This document shows positions 48,880 through 60,049 of a stretch of DNA of 64,000 nucleotides, one piece after another. Position 1 is the first letter of the stretch. The number at the start of each line of letters is the position of its first letter. A model generated the notes under the pieces. That model was not told the origin of the DNA and did no database searches. It saw only the letters and a program-made list of their open reading frames with translations. The position numbers were made by a program, and so were the translations under genes. Origin of the DNA: Dendrobium chrysotoxum (taxonomy: Eukaryota > Streptophyta > Magnoliopsida > Asparagales > Orchidaceae); assembly GCA_019925795.1 (NCBI GenBank), contig CM034314.1, positions 17,480,657 through 17,544,656 on the forward strand, read 5' to 3'.

Positions 48880-49848
48880 ATGAATAAAGAATATTCATTT
48901 AAAAAGGAGAGTGTCACCAAGCTATTTCGACAGGCGTTAAAAGCAGGCCTAGAACTGCCGGAGTGCAAGAGGCCAGAAGAGTCGAAAGAAACTTGTGACC
49001 CGAATTACTGCCTGTATCACAGAGTGCTCGGCCATCCCATTAAAGATTATTATATCTTTAAGGATTGGCTCGAAAGGAAATACCGGAGGGGAGAGCTCAC
49101 ATTGTCAGACAATGTGTTATCCCACCCCAGAAAGGAATCAACTCGGGTAGTTACAACTTTTCCCGTACCACCGGTTGAAGAAAGGAGAAATGAAAAGAAG
49201 CCAGCTCAAGAAGAACAATGGAAGACTGCGGTCTCCAAGAAGACTGTAAAAATATTGAAACAGCTTGAAGGAGTTCTAGGTGTAAAGTGGAAATCTCTTA
49301 CTGAGCCTGTGATAGATCTCGAGGCGCTGCCTGAGGTGCGAGCTTCCACTTCTAAACAGTTTCCCAACCAAGCTGGCACTTCAAAGTCTGGGAGAGTGAA
49401 GACCTCTAAGAGGAAGACCAAATTGAAGAAGCCTAAGGAGAAAAAGATAGAAATCCAGAGGGTTATCGATAGTCTGGATGAATACTACCAGACTGCAAGA
49501 TGCCCTATTAGGCTTGCTAATTTTATGGTAGAACTTAAAGTTGAAGAGGTAGAAGAAGCCGACAAAGAGCCACTACCTGTAGAAACCTATCGGGTCATTT
49601 CGATGACACTAGTGGCTTCAGTTAAAAAGGAAAGAGAAGTACCCTCTGAATTATATATGATGGTATTGCCAATGGATTATAGTTCAGAGGAGGATCTATA
49701 TTTTCTGAAGGAAGAGGGATCAGATCCTAATATCGCCTCACAGATGGAGCAGGTGAACTTGGGCAGTGATTCTGAATCAACGGATGAATCTCCAGACGTG
49801 ATAATGACTGACTCTGAAGAGAATGCACTATCAAGTGAGTCTGAGTAA
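48880..49848 (+). pseudogene. Gag C-terminal region with zinc-knuckle-like motif
   Basis: This open stretch of 322 codons continues gag. CDPNYCLYHRVLGHPIKDYYIF (residues written only in part) has the Cys-x4-Cys-x2-His-x3-Gly-His pattern that takes the place of the zinc knuckle in Tat-type gag, followed by LERKYRRGELTL. The second half is Lys/Glu-rich and ends in an acidic Ser tract. It is separated from the gag core by the stop at 48730 and more stops near 48770. It leads into the protease region with one stop at 49846. Confidence 0.75.
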
Positions 49849-49863
49849 GAGGAGATCGCCCAG

Positions 49864-50514
49864 GTGCAGTTGAGAAGTGGTAAAATACTACCCTCTCCGC
49901 CCAAGAAAGGGATCCCTACTAATGACAAAGGAAAGGAGATAATTATAAACGGAGATATTATCCCCAAGGACACGAAAAAGAAAGACATTGCAGCCAAAGG
50001 GGTATATTATAATATTTTATCCCATTTGAGGAAGATTCCTACACAACTCAGTATATATGATGCTTTGGTGATGTCTAAAGACCTGTGAGAAACCTTGATT
50101 CAGGCTCTCAAGGACCCCAAAAGATATGAGGCATATTTTGCTGAGCGTAATCTGACAGAAGTCTTACAAGCTCGGAATGAACCAATCATTACTTTTGCCG
50201 AGGATGATATGATGCTTGGAACGGCAGATCACAACCGCCCTCTGTATGTTACTGTAGAGAGTGGCGGAATGATAATCAGCTGGATTCTGATTGATCCAGA
50301 GTCTTCTATCAATCTTATGAGCTTGAAAGCGTTAAGATCATTATGTCTCAATGTGCAGCATCTCGGGCCAGATAAACTGATGGTGCAAGGTTTCAATGAG
50401 AAGGGGAAAAAGACCCTAGGATCATTCATGCTCTCCCTAACATTCTGAGAACTTCATACCAAGGTGAAGTTTCATGTGATTGACGCGGACACCTCATTTA
50501 GGTCGTGGTTGCAC
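49864..50514 (+). pseudogene. Retroelement aspartic protease, truncated by fusion
   Basis: Starts QLRSGKILPSPPKK and reaches the pepsin-like core: WILIDPESSINLMSLKALRS, where relatives read D-P/S-G-S-S; the Gly after the active Asp is Glu here. It continues QHLGPDKLMVQGFNEKGKKT and FHVIDADTSF, then WLHE. At 50515 it passes without a break into NB-LRR sequence. Six residues expected before WLHE (the ALLGRP-type stretch) are absent. Stops at 50086 and 50446. RT, RNase H and integrase of this element are missing altogether. Confidence 0.85.
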
Positions 50515-51367
50515 GAATTTTATGTTAAGAATGAGGTCGATTACGAAATTAGGGAGTCGGAATACATGAATGATTCTCACCGGTTAAGAATCGAACTTCT
50601 TCAAGATGCGAAGCAGGCCGAGGAGGCTTGCGGTGTCAAATTATGTGCCGAGAGGTGGAATTTCATTAACTCGAGGAGCGTCGACTCGATTGAGAACATG
50701 CTCAACGACCTTTAGCCACCAGAATGTTTATGGAATATGAGCATAAAGTGATACATGTATGCAAGGTCAGCAATAAGGATGAACAATTATCAATCAGATC
50801 TCCAATCTAGAGAAAATCGAAAGGGCAGATTGCAGCGGATGGTAAACTCTTCCTCCTTTCGGGCAACTTTGTTTCGTCAAATCACTAGGACTCATTAACA
50901 TGCCAAAAGTAAAATGCCTTGAAAGTAAATTTAATGTGATTGATCAATACAACGCATTTTCATTACTAGAGTTATTATATATTATGGAATTAGAAGCATT
51001 AGAGGATTAGTTTGGGGCAGGAGTGGCTGCTGAAGATGGATGTTTGTTTCATTGCTTAATTGAACTGGTGCTAATTAACTGCCCAAAGTTGAAAGAGTCG
51101 CCCTCATTGCCTCTTAAGCTCAAGGGCTTGAAGATAATATCTATAGGGTGGAAGACTTTAAATTGTTGTAGCATTTCAAATTCTATTTCCCTTGAATTTT
51201 TTGTTGTATATTACTATCCTAACATTACATCCCTTCTTCTGGCTGATGAAATAGCAAGACTTGGAGCACTAAGATACTTGACAATTAAAAGGTGCCCCAA
51301 TCTGATCTCTCTGGGAAGACATCGAGAAATGGAGACCACTAATAAATTGCTATCTCATGCTAAGTAA
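50515..51367 (+). pseudogene. NB-LRR 3' fragment, second copy
   Basis: Duplicate of 39700-40549. It encodes leucine-rich repeat pieces such as LIELVLINCPKLKESPSLP and DEIARLGALRYLTIKRC, ending at a TAA at 51365. There is no NB-ARC: the copy starts in the middle of the LRR domain. The last 114 codons (51023-51364) are open, while unit 1 has a frameshift near 40240 in the same stretch. It has no start or promoter of its own except the retroelement upstream. Confidence 0.85.
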
Positions 51368-51369
51368 TA

Positions 51370-52944
51370 GCATTATAAATGATCTGTGGGTGTTGCTAAA
51401 TGATGTATTGGAGAGCATCCCCTTTGGAGAGGTTGATTATTATAGATAATGATGATAAAGCTTGATATCACTCTCATTTAAAAAAAAAAATTTCATCAAG
51501 TCAAATGAGACTACAAATCAGCATTAAATGCTTACCTCATTTACTCTGTGCTAAATCCCTACGAATATCTGATGAAATCCCGTAAATCCCGCTGAATTCT
51601 GCCCCGAGGTCGCTTCTGCGTAAGACCCTTCGCCTCATTCGAACACAATGGATGGTCGTTAAAAATAGAATGAACTGGACCTCACTTTTTATTCTCGAAT
51701 TCAAATCTCGCACTCCCCCTCGTCCTCATGTCCAAATCCCAACCCTCTCACAAACTACTTTCTTCCCCATGTTCTTTCACACAACCCGTCCTAGCCTCTC
51801 CGTCCAACCCCACGTGAGAAGGTCTGTCCGCGCCTACTTCACTTCCAAGCCAAAATCTATGCAAGGAGCCCCTCAAGAAGTGGAAATAACCTTTGTCCAT
51901 TCTTCCCCCTAAGAGTCTAGTCCACGTTCACTCCAACTCTTCCTTCCAACCCACGATCTACCTGTGGTTTCAGCCGAGTGACTCCAGCAAACCACACGAT
52001 CGAGAGCCTTCCCCTGTCTGTCCCAAACTCAATCGCAGCTCCACGAACCATGCTTCAAACCAACATCCAAATCCTTCCAACTTGATGCCTGAAACCTGCT
52101 CTTCTCTCTATCTGCCCGAGAACTCCAGCAACTATCCGTCCGCTTGCAAGAGTTGTTCACGTGAGCCATTCCCCTTCTCATTTTAAAGCTGAGTTATCTT
52201 TTATTCCCACTTAATAAGTACACTGCATAATTCCAAGGGAAAAGGACAAACTTTGCAGTAAGATTCTCCTTTTTTTGATGTCCATAGCTAATTGAGTGGG
52301 GGTTGCCAATTACCTTTATGCCATTACTAAACTCAAAATGGATGTATGCATAATAGTTGAGATGTTGACAGATATGTATGAATTTGAGACATATAACAGG
52401 AGCAGTTCCTTTTTTTTATTATTATTTTCATTCTATGCAAGGACTCCTACTGTCTTACACAAAAAAATCTTGTACCAGCAGTTTTATTTTATTTTTAGCT
52501 CTATTCTATGGTCCATTTGACTAGCATTATTCCACTAGCTCACCAAATCATCCCCCACCCTTTTTTTTTTTAAATAAACAGTTCACCGTTCAAAGCCACT
52601 CTCATTACAAGTCTCCCATGTGAAATCATTCCTATTAGATACCAAAATAATACCTTTATTTGCTACAACTTTTTGTTTTGTCATTTTGCTTCATTAATCT
52701 TTACTTTTAGTTAGTAGTTTTGATTAAAGCTATTAGTCACTGGCATCTTATCTTAATAATATTAAGGCTATCAGTTTTTTTTTTGCCACTTTGTATTATT
52801 GAGTATTAGTTATATTAAAATTGTCATTAGCAATTTATATTAGCATAATATTGTTGTCAACTGGAGTAAGTGTTTTAGCTATTTATTTTAATGTTGTTAT
52901 GTGATTAAGTCGATGTTATTTATTGTTTGCATGAGAAGGATTCC

Positions 52945-52950
<6 letters not shown>
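51370..52950 (+). other. NB-LRR 3' flank, unit 2 copy
   Basis: Duplicate of 40560-42055, then about 80 bases that unit 1 lacks (from TTTTAGCTATTTATTTT at 52874). Same C-rich patch (51640-52190) and T-rich second half. No gene recognised. Confidence 0.6.
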
Positions 52951-53034
<84 letters not shown>

Positions 53035-53190
53035 AAAAAAAAAAAGGGAGAAATGTTTTAAAAAAAAAGAGAGTTAAAAAAGAGAGAGAGGGAGAGAAGT
53101 TCCAAAAAAAAAAGAGAAAAGAGAGAGAGAGAGAGAGAGAGAAGTTTTCAAAAAAAAAAAAAAGAAGAAGAAAAGAAAAAGAGAGATTTT
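52951..53190 (+). repeat. (TA)n tract followed by GA/A-rich low-complexity DNA
   Basis: Eighty bases of pure TA are followed by TGCC and 150 bases of A runs and GAGAGA. The LTR may begin at the TG of 53031, because related LTR sequence is certain from about 53205 (CATCAACTTCTCACC, matched near 1060). The corresponding segment is absent from unit 1. Confidence 0.85.
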
Positions 53191-53553
53191 TGTATATTAT
53201 TTCATCGCCGCCGCCATCAACTTCTCACCGCGAAGGTATAATTTCCAAACTCAAAACCTCGAGAACTCACTTTCGTCACTCATGGCGCACCGGATAACCT
53301 CCTATGCACACGCTTTATTGCGCGTGATGGGATGGGACCCCGGTGCAGCGCCTACGACGAGGCGGGTAATCACCTTAAGGCTCATTTCATCCTTGGTAGC
53401 GGACCGGAAAACCACCTATACACGCGCTTTATTGCGCATGGTAGGACGGGACCCCGGTGCGGCGCCTATGATGAAATGGTGTTGTTTATAAGTACCCTCG
53501 AGTGAGGGGAAAGCAAACTGTCTTTTTAAACAGGTACCGTCGAAGACCCCATA

Positions 53554-53573
53554 CACGCGCTTTATTGCGCGTG
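53554..53573 (+). repeat. LTR hairpin unit (perfect 7-bp stem)
   Basis: CACGCGC (53554-53560) pairs with GCGCGTG (53567-53573) around the loop TTTATT, followed by GTGGG. Equivalent units with other stem bases but kept pairing occur at 1304-1320 (CACGCT/AGCGTG) and 42072-42091 (CACATG/CATGTG). Confidence 0.8.
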
Positions 53574-55845
53574 GTGGGAATGAAGACTACAACCGAGGTG
53601 TCTAAGGACACCTACCATGCACATGCTTTATTGTGCGTGGTGGGAAGGCCTAGACTCCTGTAGTTTTTCTCCTAAACGGGGGAGACGCCGGGAGGCTGCC
53701 GAAATTTCGGGTGAACTTGAGACTATACTTGGACTTGCTTGAACTCAAAAGAAGATGACCAAAACTAGAACTTGAGCTTAATTTGGAACTCCAATGAATA
53801 TTACAGGGGACTTTGTTTGGACTTGGATATGCTTTAAAACTCAAGTGACTAATTAAAATTTGAATCTAATTAAAATGAGAAAATACAAAAAGTTGGAAAA
53901 TGAACATTATGAAACTCAAACTCAATCATATTGGGACTCAAATATACAATAAACTTGGACTCGAACTTGTGAACCTTTGAACAGAATTTGAACTTGAACA
54001 CAAGCAAAAAAAAAAAGAACTTGTAATTTGACAACAGGGGACTTGAGCTTGAACAACAGAACAAAGAACTTTGACTTGAACATGAACTTGAGCTTTCAAT
54101 TGAACAAATGACTTGAGTCAAACTTGACTACAAGAGACTTAAATTCGAGTAGACAACAACAAATTGAGCCTCATACTTGATTATTTATAATCATATAAAT
54201 CAGGAGCGACGATCTAAAGAATTCAAATGAATGTTAATGGGCAACTACAATAACAACCCATGACAACTAAAATTTCTCTATCTTGCTCATAAAGGGTGAC
54301 TAATGTGAGCACACACTTTGATTGCAAGTAAATACATCGATCCACTTGTGAAAGATAAAACAAATGAGCATGAAGGAATGCAATGTCATCTCTCTCATCA
54401 GCAACCGTTCAATTCCAAGAAGATATAATAGCGAAGGAGATCAAATGCAATTGAACCAACGAGAATCATATATCCCTCTCACAGTCAACACAAGTCAACA
54501 TAAAGGAAACTATATGGATACATTGCAAGTGGGGGAGACTAGTGTACAAGGAACATAATGATTTGATGCACTCACTGAGACATAAAGAATGTGCAATAGA
54601 TGCAACAACTCTGTGTATTCAAGATCAACGCACAAGCAGAGAACAATGAGGGCTGACGTGCAATGGTTATGATGATTCCTTCATACGTACCCTCCTACGA
54701 GCTACTACAAAAGTTCATCATGTACACAACATACTGTTTACAAGTAAATACAGACGAGCTGCAACAAACACAGATACCCATCGACAATAATGAATTTGAT
54801 AGAAGCTTGTAGTGTCTTGAAGATACAGACAGTAATTGCTAGAAGAATTGAAAGAGGCACAAGCAAATATACCAAATCTCAGTAAGCTATGGTAATTAGC
54901 ATGCAATAATTGCATGAATGTGCTCACAATCAATATGTTGGGAGAGATAGATGACAGATGCGAGCTCCTACGAGTCAATGTAGGAAATCTCTCCCATATA
55001 CGAAGTACTTATGAACTATTTTAGCAAGGATACCGCAATGCTCCTGCAGCTAACAACCATCCAACAAAAGACAAACACATTGATCTTCTGCAAGCCAAAG
55101 ACACGAAAGGTATATAATAAGATGTAAACTCCTACAAGCTATTGTAGGAAACTCATCAGGCCATCCATAAAGGAATACAGAGGAGCCCCAGCAGATGTAG
55201 GATCCTGCGAGTTATTGCAGGAGGGCTGCCATATACATCGCCTATCATCTACAGGCAAATATTGAAGCGCCATGATAAGTATAGGATTCCTACGAATTAC
55301 TAAGGAAAATCCCTATACATCTAATGAATGGTCCATAAGCCAAGTACAGGAGAATTACAATAAATACAACTATCTATAACTCAAAGTAGGAGATTCGTTA
55401 GTGTACTAAGATCCACATGCAGAAAGCAAGTAGTGCACGACAGTCTACCTGTACAAAACAACGGGCAACCCATAGTACGATGCCACCAAATCTGTAACAC
55501 TCGTACAAGCAGACAGAAGGCGTCTACGAGCTTTCAAATAGAATGCTATATTCAAATGAGAGTTTCCCACACAATCGAGTAGCATCAAATGTCCAAAATA
55601 CCCCCGCATATGCACCATAATATGTATGCACATAGGTACACAAATGCACATGTAATTGTAGACCCGCATGGGCCCCAATGAGCGTGTTATTGGTACACAC
55701 ATTACGTCTATGGATGCTACGCGTGTCAATAAATTTGAGCCCGATCCTCCTAAGCAGGTAAATAGGAGTTGATAAGGTTCAAAAAATAATTATAAAATAT
55801 CCCCCAAACACCTGCATGGGCCCCGACGAGCGTGTTATTGGTACA

Positions 55846-55856
55846 CACGTGACGTC
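55846..55856 (+). promoter_or_regulatory. G-box/TGACG composite site, unit 2 LTR
   Basis: CACGTGACGTC in the second of two internal repeats. The first repeat of this LTR has mutated to CACATTACGTC near 55697. Confidence 0.5.
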
Positions 55857-57211
55857 TAGGGATGCTGCGCGGGTTAATAAGTGAATTCTGGTTTGAGCTC
55901 GATCCTTTTATTCAAGTAGATGGGAGTTGACATGGCTCGAACTATTAAACAAATGTACAGTCGTGGGGTTGACTGAGACATTTATTTTATACTTTCATAT
56001 TAGGCATTCAAGACTTATAATCAAGAGAATTCACTTACAAAGGCATAAAGTCTACGAAACCCAATCCTCTGTCGACAGCCCGACAGAGTCGACAAGGTTC
56101 ACCCCATAAATATAAATGACCCCAAACACCTCGATGATGGCCGTGTTGAAGGCAAATCTCAATCGGAGGGGTCTATTCCAAATAATTCTAAATGCCACCC
56201 TAAATATCCACAAAAATAAAAAAAGCCAAAAAAATTATTCCAGAATCCAAATATTTAAAATCGAAATTAAACCATCAATCATTTAAAGTAAAATCCATCC
56301 ACCCTCCGCAACAGTTTACCGAGGTGGACAAATTAAAATTTACTTCAGCTCACATGGAGCTAATGCCTAGTCGAAAATATCACTATGATTACTTTTCAAA
56401 CAATCTCCTGCCATTAGGGATGTGGTACGTGTCCTCTAACAAGCAGTTTCGTCATAAAATGTTATTGCAGGATAAACAGTTATGACCCGAGGCCCTCTGA
56501 ACCGAGTAGTTTTGCCGCCAAATGACACCACGTGATACCGGTTATGGCCAGAGCCAATACGTTCCTCATTAACATTAAATTCCTTAGACATGAATCAATA
56601 GGATATAATTGATAGGGCACAAAGCCCTCTGTTAGCTAAGGTGGATTCAAATTTGTCCTCTTAGGCAAATACTCACCCCAGGTCTATAAGGTACCCTTGG
56701 ACGAAGCAACTCATGGCTGCCGACAAGGATCCTTCTGTCAGGTTGGGTCAACTACCTCCTCTGACTAAGTAGACCAGGGACCACAATGACCCAGGATGAC
56801 GGAACCATGGGATCTTGATCGGGTCCGTCATCCATTCCCCCACCATCCGCTTTAAGTATAAGATGGTGAAATTTTAATTTTAATATCAAATCTTCAAACT
56901 TTCAATATCCAAAACCCATGCTGCTACTATATGCCAGATGCATGTATTCTCTACGTATCTGATTGACGACTAGCCTTAATCGAAAGTTCTCTCTCATTAT
57001 CGGGAGGGGTAATTAACTATAGGGGCTTGCGCCTATAGAAAACCAGAACTTAGATTATAAAGTCCTCGCAAAATGAGGGCAAAATCTCTGGGTAGTGTCT
57101 TATCTACAACCTAATCTGCCTTCCAAAATTTACCCCGGAACATAATCTGTTAAAACTCCCCTCAGAAAAACAAAGCGGGTGGAGGCCGGGGCCTAATTTT
57201 TGGAGCCCACA

Positions 57212-57830
57212 AGAGCAAAAGGGAAAATGTGAACCCCACTTTAAAACTACAAAATCGAGCCACCTTAAGCCCTAATTTCATTTCTTCTAGCTACACCATA
57301 GTGAGTTGAGTAGATTCAGAGTATTTAAACCTAGGAGGAAGCCGTCAACCTAATTCTTAACCAAGCTTGATAGAGCTATTTTTGTGCTATCATTAACAAA
57401 TCTTATCTCTTTCTCTCCATCCCTTTCATTTTTTTTTGCCAATGGCATTGTGCACCTCACATTTGTGTGTTATGCTACCACTTGCATGATGTCGCATCAT
57501 TTGAGTGCAATATTGGTGTGTTGCTACTCAATGCACTCCACCATAGAGTGTTTAATTATGGTAAATACTTATTGATTGTAGATTTGGTCGATTGGTCTCA
57601 GTTCTATATAGTTTAACTTTGTTATGCCTCCTATGAGATAGCTCAAGAATTTTGGTAAATATAGCCTCCTTCTACCACCTAATTCTTATGGATGGTTTAT
57701 CATCATGTGTTTATATATTTTGTAATCAGGTGATCTGACTATTTGATTATCCTATCACAACTACATATTACTTGATATATAACGAATTTGTGGAATATCT
57801 ATTATTTGATTGTTTTGTAGATATCAATCT
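57212..57830. other. Intergenic DNA right of the LTR
   Basis: Begins AGAGCAAAAGGGAAAATG directly after the LTR. It has short open frames only and no recognised gene or repeat. Confidence 0.4.
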
Positions 57831-57839
57831 TCATAGAAC

Positions 57840-58652
57840 AGATAAATTTTTAAAGTAGGTATGATTAAAAATTTAATTATGTATTTAAGTATCGTAAAAT
57901 AAAAATATTAAATTAGGCAAAGTCGTCTGTTTAACGGGCGACTTGCTGCTGACTCAACACAGTTTAGTCACAACATGTGCCAGCTCAGTTAGTTGATATT
58001 ATAGTAAGTCGCCCGTTAGTAAAATATTATTTTTTATTAAATTATTTAATTTTTTTATTTATAAATTTCTCTTTAATACGAATAAATGAAAATAATATGT
58101 TATAGTAACACAGATTTGCGCAAGTTGCACGTTAAATAAAAAAATATGATTGTAGTATCATTATTTTTTAATTCAAAAACTCTTCACTCTCCTTGAAAGC
58201 AGAACTATATTTTCACCAAAAATAAAATCAAGAACTCTAAGTTCCAAGCAGAATTATCTTTTCTCCCTTACTTTTCTCATCCTTACACAAATATTTATTT
58301 TTTTATTTAATATTTTTTTTGGATGTGGTGAGATGTGCGGTGTATAAGATGCGCAAGTCTGTATTACTATAGCATATTATTTTTATTTGTTCGTATTAAA
58401 GAGAAATTAAAAAATAAAAAATTTTCTGAAATAGTTTAATAGAAAATAATATTTTACTGTAGCATATTGCCGTTTAACGGACGAATTGCTATAGTATCAA
58501 CTGATTGAGCTGGCACCTGTTGTAACTAAATTGTGCTGAGTCAGCATCAAGTCACTCGTTAAACGGACGACTTTGCCTAATTTTAAATTTTATTTTACGA
58601 TACTTAATTATACAATTAAATTTTTAATCATGTCTATTTTAAAAATTTATCC
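57840..58652. mobile_element. Foldback MULE-type MITE with perfect 9-bp target duplication
   Basis: Inverted arms of almost 300 bases each. The left starts AGATAAATTTTTAAAGTAGG and the right, on the other strand, GGATAAATTTTTAAAATAGA; pairing continues through ATTAAGTATCGTAAAATAAA, AGGCAAAGTCGT and TTTGCGCAAG-like words to about 58125/58340. TCATAGAAC flanks both sides exactly (57831-57839 and 58653-58661). A 9-bp duplication with long TIRs is the signature of Mutator-like elements. Non-coding. The few arm differences suggest moderate age. It lies about 420 bases from the ABCC exon at 59070. Confidence 0.9.
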
Positions 58653-58661
58653 TCATAGAAC

Positions 58662-59069
58662 TGTCATAAAACGTTAATTGCGCTGATTTTTTTTTAAAGT
58701 GAGAGTGACTTTTAAAGTATTTTAAATACTTCAAAATTTAATGATAGACTCATTCTAATTCATGTTAAATATAAAAAAAATAAAATAAAAAAATAAAACC
58801 TTTATTTCACACCAATCCATCACCAGACAGCCTGAAAAGTACTTCACGTTCTAAACTTATTCAAATAATTTTAAATTTGTCCAACTTACAGAAAGGGGCT
58901 GCGCATTTTCACAATCTGGATAGGGTTTCCGGTTGTGCTCTGCGATTCTCTCGTTAATGTTGCAGACGGCCATCTGGATTTCTCTTCTCAGGCCACCCTT
59001 CAGGTGATACCATGTAGGCCTCACGGTTTTAATGTCTGCAACCTCTATTCACTTCACTAATGAAAGGAT
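58662..59069. other. Region downstream of the second ABCC exon
   Basis: AT-rich, then a mixed stretch near 58900-59030 without recognisable coding sequence. It would be the 3' untranslated region of the ABCC-like exon that ends at 59070. Confidence 0.4.
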
Positions 59070-59194
59070 TTATAAGTTGTTCACTGAAGCGGTGTTCCGC
59101 TGGCAATTCAACCAATACTCTGCCACAAGCTTGGCAAAGTCAGAGTCTTTGATATCCATCAAGTTTGACGGTTTGTCATACTCCACAATTTTCC
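59070..59194 (-). CDS. Last exon of a second ABCC8-like gene (partial)
   Basis: On the minus strand a splice acceptor (TTGACAG) is followed by an exon whose frame, with one base from the previous exon, reads GKIVEYDKPSNLMDIKDSDF and then AKLVAEYWLNCQRNTASVNNL to a TAA at 59070-59072. This matches in phase, length and content the last exon of the gene at 11539-17583 (GNVLEFEKPSKLMESSQSAF, AKLVAEYWANYRKGSSQ). It is the C-terminal tail after NBD2. No other exon is visible between here and the window end. The next upstream DNA is intron-like, then a Ty3/gypsy element on the same strand. Either the gene continues past 64000 with that element in its last intron, or only this exon remains. Confidence 0.85.
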
Positions 59195-59737
59195 CTGTCA
59201 ATGATGCACACCATGAAGTTAGTCATAATTGTTGATAACTTAATGCATTTAATATTGTTCTAGTTTACTTGTTATGAAGAAAGGAGAGGTGGAAAGAAAG
59301 ATCGATTGATCATGCTTTTATTTCTTTCGCCATTGCAACCATCAAATGGCGTGTTCTAGTTTTCTTCATCATAAATCCTTTTTTTTTTGGGTAAAAGATG
59401 GCCTATTATTCATTTGCTTCTTATGAATGTGGAATGACAATATGCTTGAAAAAAATCCAAAATTTCCCTCAGAAACAATATGAAGGCGCTTCCAAGTTAG
59501 TGCTTGATTCCGGTAAAACTTTGGGTTTACCACAGAAGCGCTTTAGCCAAACCGTCTTTATTGGCAGAATTCGTTAGATTTAAACATACTGTTCGGCTTG
59601 AGAATAATCTATATGGTGGTTATGAGTTTAGATCTCTAGGTATGAGGAAAAGTTCATGTTGAACATCTAAGCATATTTTAATTTATTCATGGAGATGAAT
59701 TTGAGGCCTCTTGCACTTAACACAGAAAATTTATGCC
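59195..59737 (-). other. Presumed intron remnant next to the ABCC exon
   Basis: T-rich sequence without recognisable exons. Exon 10 of an ABCC gene (signature SAGQ and Walker B of NBD2) should lie within a few hundred bases if the gene were uninterrupted, and it is not seen. Confidence 0.45.
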
Positions 59738-60049
59738 ATGGAAGCCGTATAGCATGAAAAGAGCATAACACAAAAAGGTAAGAAACAAAGAACCAAAAGG
59801 TTTAGCAAGCTGTAAAAGTATTGATAATATTCAATATTCTTCTATGAGCTTAGCTTCTCTATTTATATTTCTTAGGAACTATATTTCTAAAAACAGAAAA
59901 ATAGGAAAATGAGGAAAATGTTGTACTATAGTCCTTTAATTAGTTATAGGAGCAGAGAACGCTAAGTAGTGGTGATATAAGGCATATGTGGGAGAAGCAG
60001 AGAAGCAAATAGGCCTGCGGAGCTGGTAGTATAACGTGAGTCCATATCA
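59738..60049 (-). mobile_element. LTR of the minus-strand Ty3/gypsy element
   Basis: Read on the minus strand it begins TGATATGGACTCACG right after the polypurine tract. It has a TATA-type box (ATATAAATAG, near 59861-59870) and ends about CGGCTTCCA near 59738. The outer end is a guess: several CA dinucleotides are possible and the partner LTR is outside the window. Confidence 0.5.

Larger units (their letters stand above)
39700..50514 (+). repeat. Segmental tandem duplication, unit 1 (10.8 kb)
   Basis: Unit 1 begins inside the NB-LRR relic at GAATTTTATGTTAAGAATG. It continues through that gene's 3' end and about 1.5 kb of flank to 42055, then the LTR (42056-45726) and the retroelement internal region to 50514. 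Unit 2 begins at 50515 with the same GAATTTTATGTTAAGAATG. The NB-LRR parts of the two units differ by about 4-5% in a 200-base stretch counted by eye, and the LTR parts by about 3% over 155 bases. These are similar, which fits one duplication event. Confidence 0.8.
50515..57211 (+). repeat. Segmental tandem duplication, unit 2
   Basis: Unit 2 repeats unit 1 from the NB-LRR breakpoint through the flank (to 52873) and the LTR (to 57211). It also holds 664 bases absent from unit 1 (52874-53537). After 57211 it does not continue into a primer-binding site as unit 1 does, but into unrelated DNA, so the LTR here is a solo LTR or 3' LTR. Confidence 0.8.
53031..57211 (+). mobile_element. Long LTR of Ogre/Tat-like family, unit 2 (about 4.2 kb)
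   Basis: The most complete LTR of the family here. In order it holds four hairpin units (53301, 53417, 53554 and about 53615), the GGGGGAGACGCCGGGAGGCTG block, a purine-rich ACTTGA-repeated section (53710-54180), the middle section and two GGGCCCCGA repeats with one intact G-box composite (55846-55856). The conserved block (56623-56840) and the terminal GGAGCCCACA follow. The 5' end is set at TG 53031 with doubt. The five bases on the two sides (ATATA and AGAGC) do not match, so no target duplication supports a clean insertion. No protein is encoded. Confidence 0.75.

Noticed and set aside
53031..57216. Clean solo-LTR insertion with target duplication in unit 2
   Set aside because: The flanking five bases (ATATA and AGAGC) do not match, and the 5' end lies in low-complexity DNA. 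The LTR is kept but the duplication claim is not.
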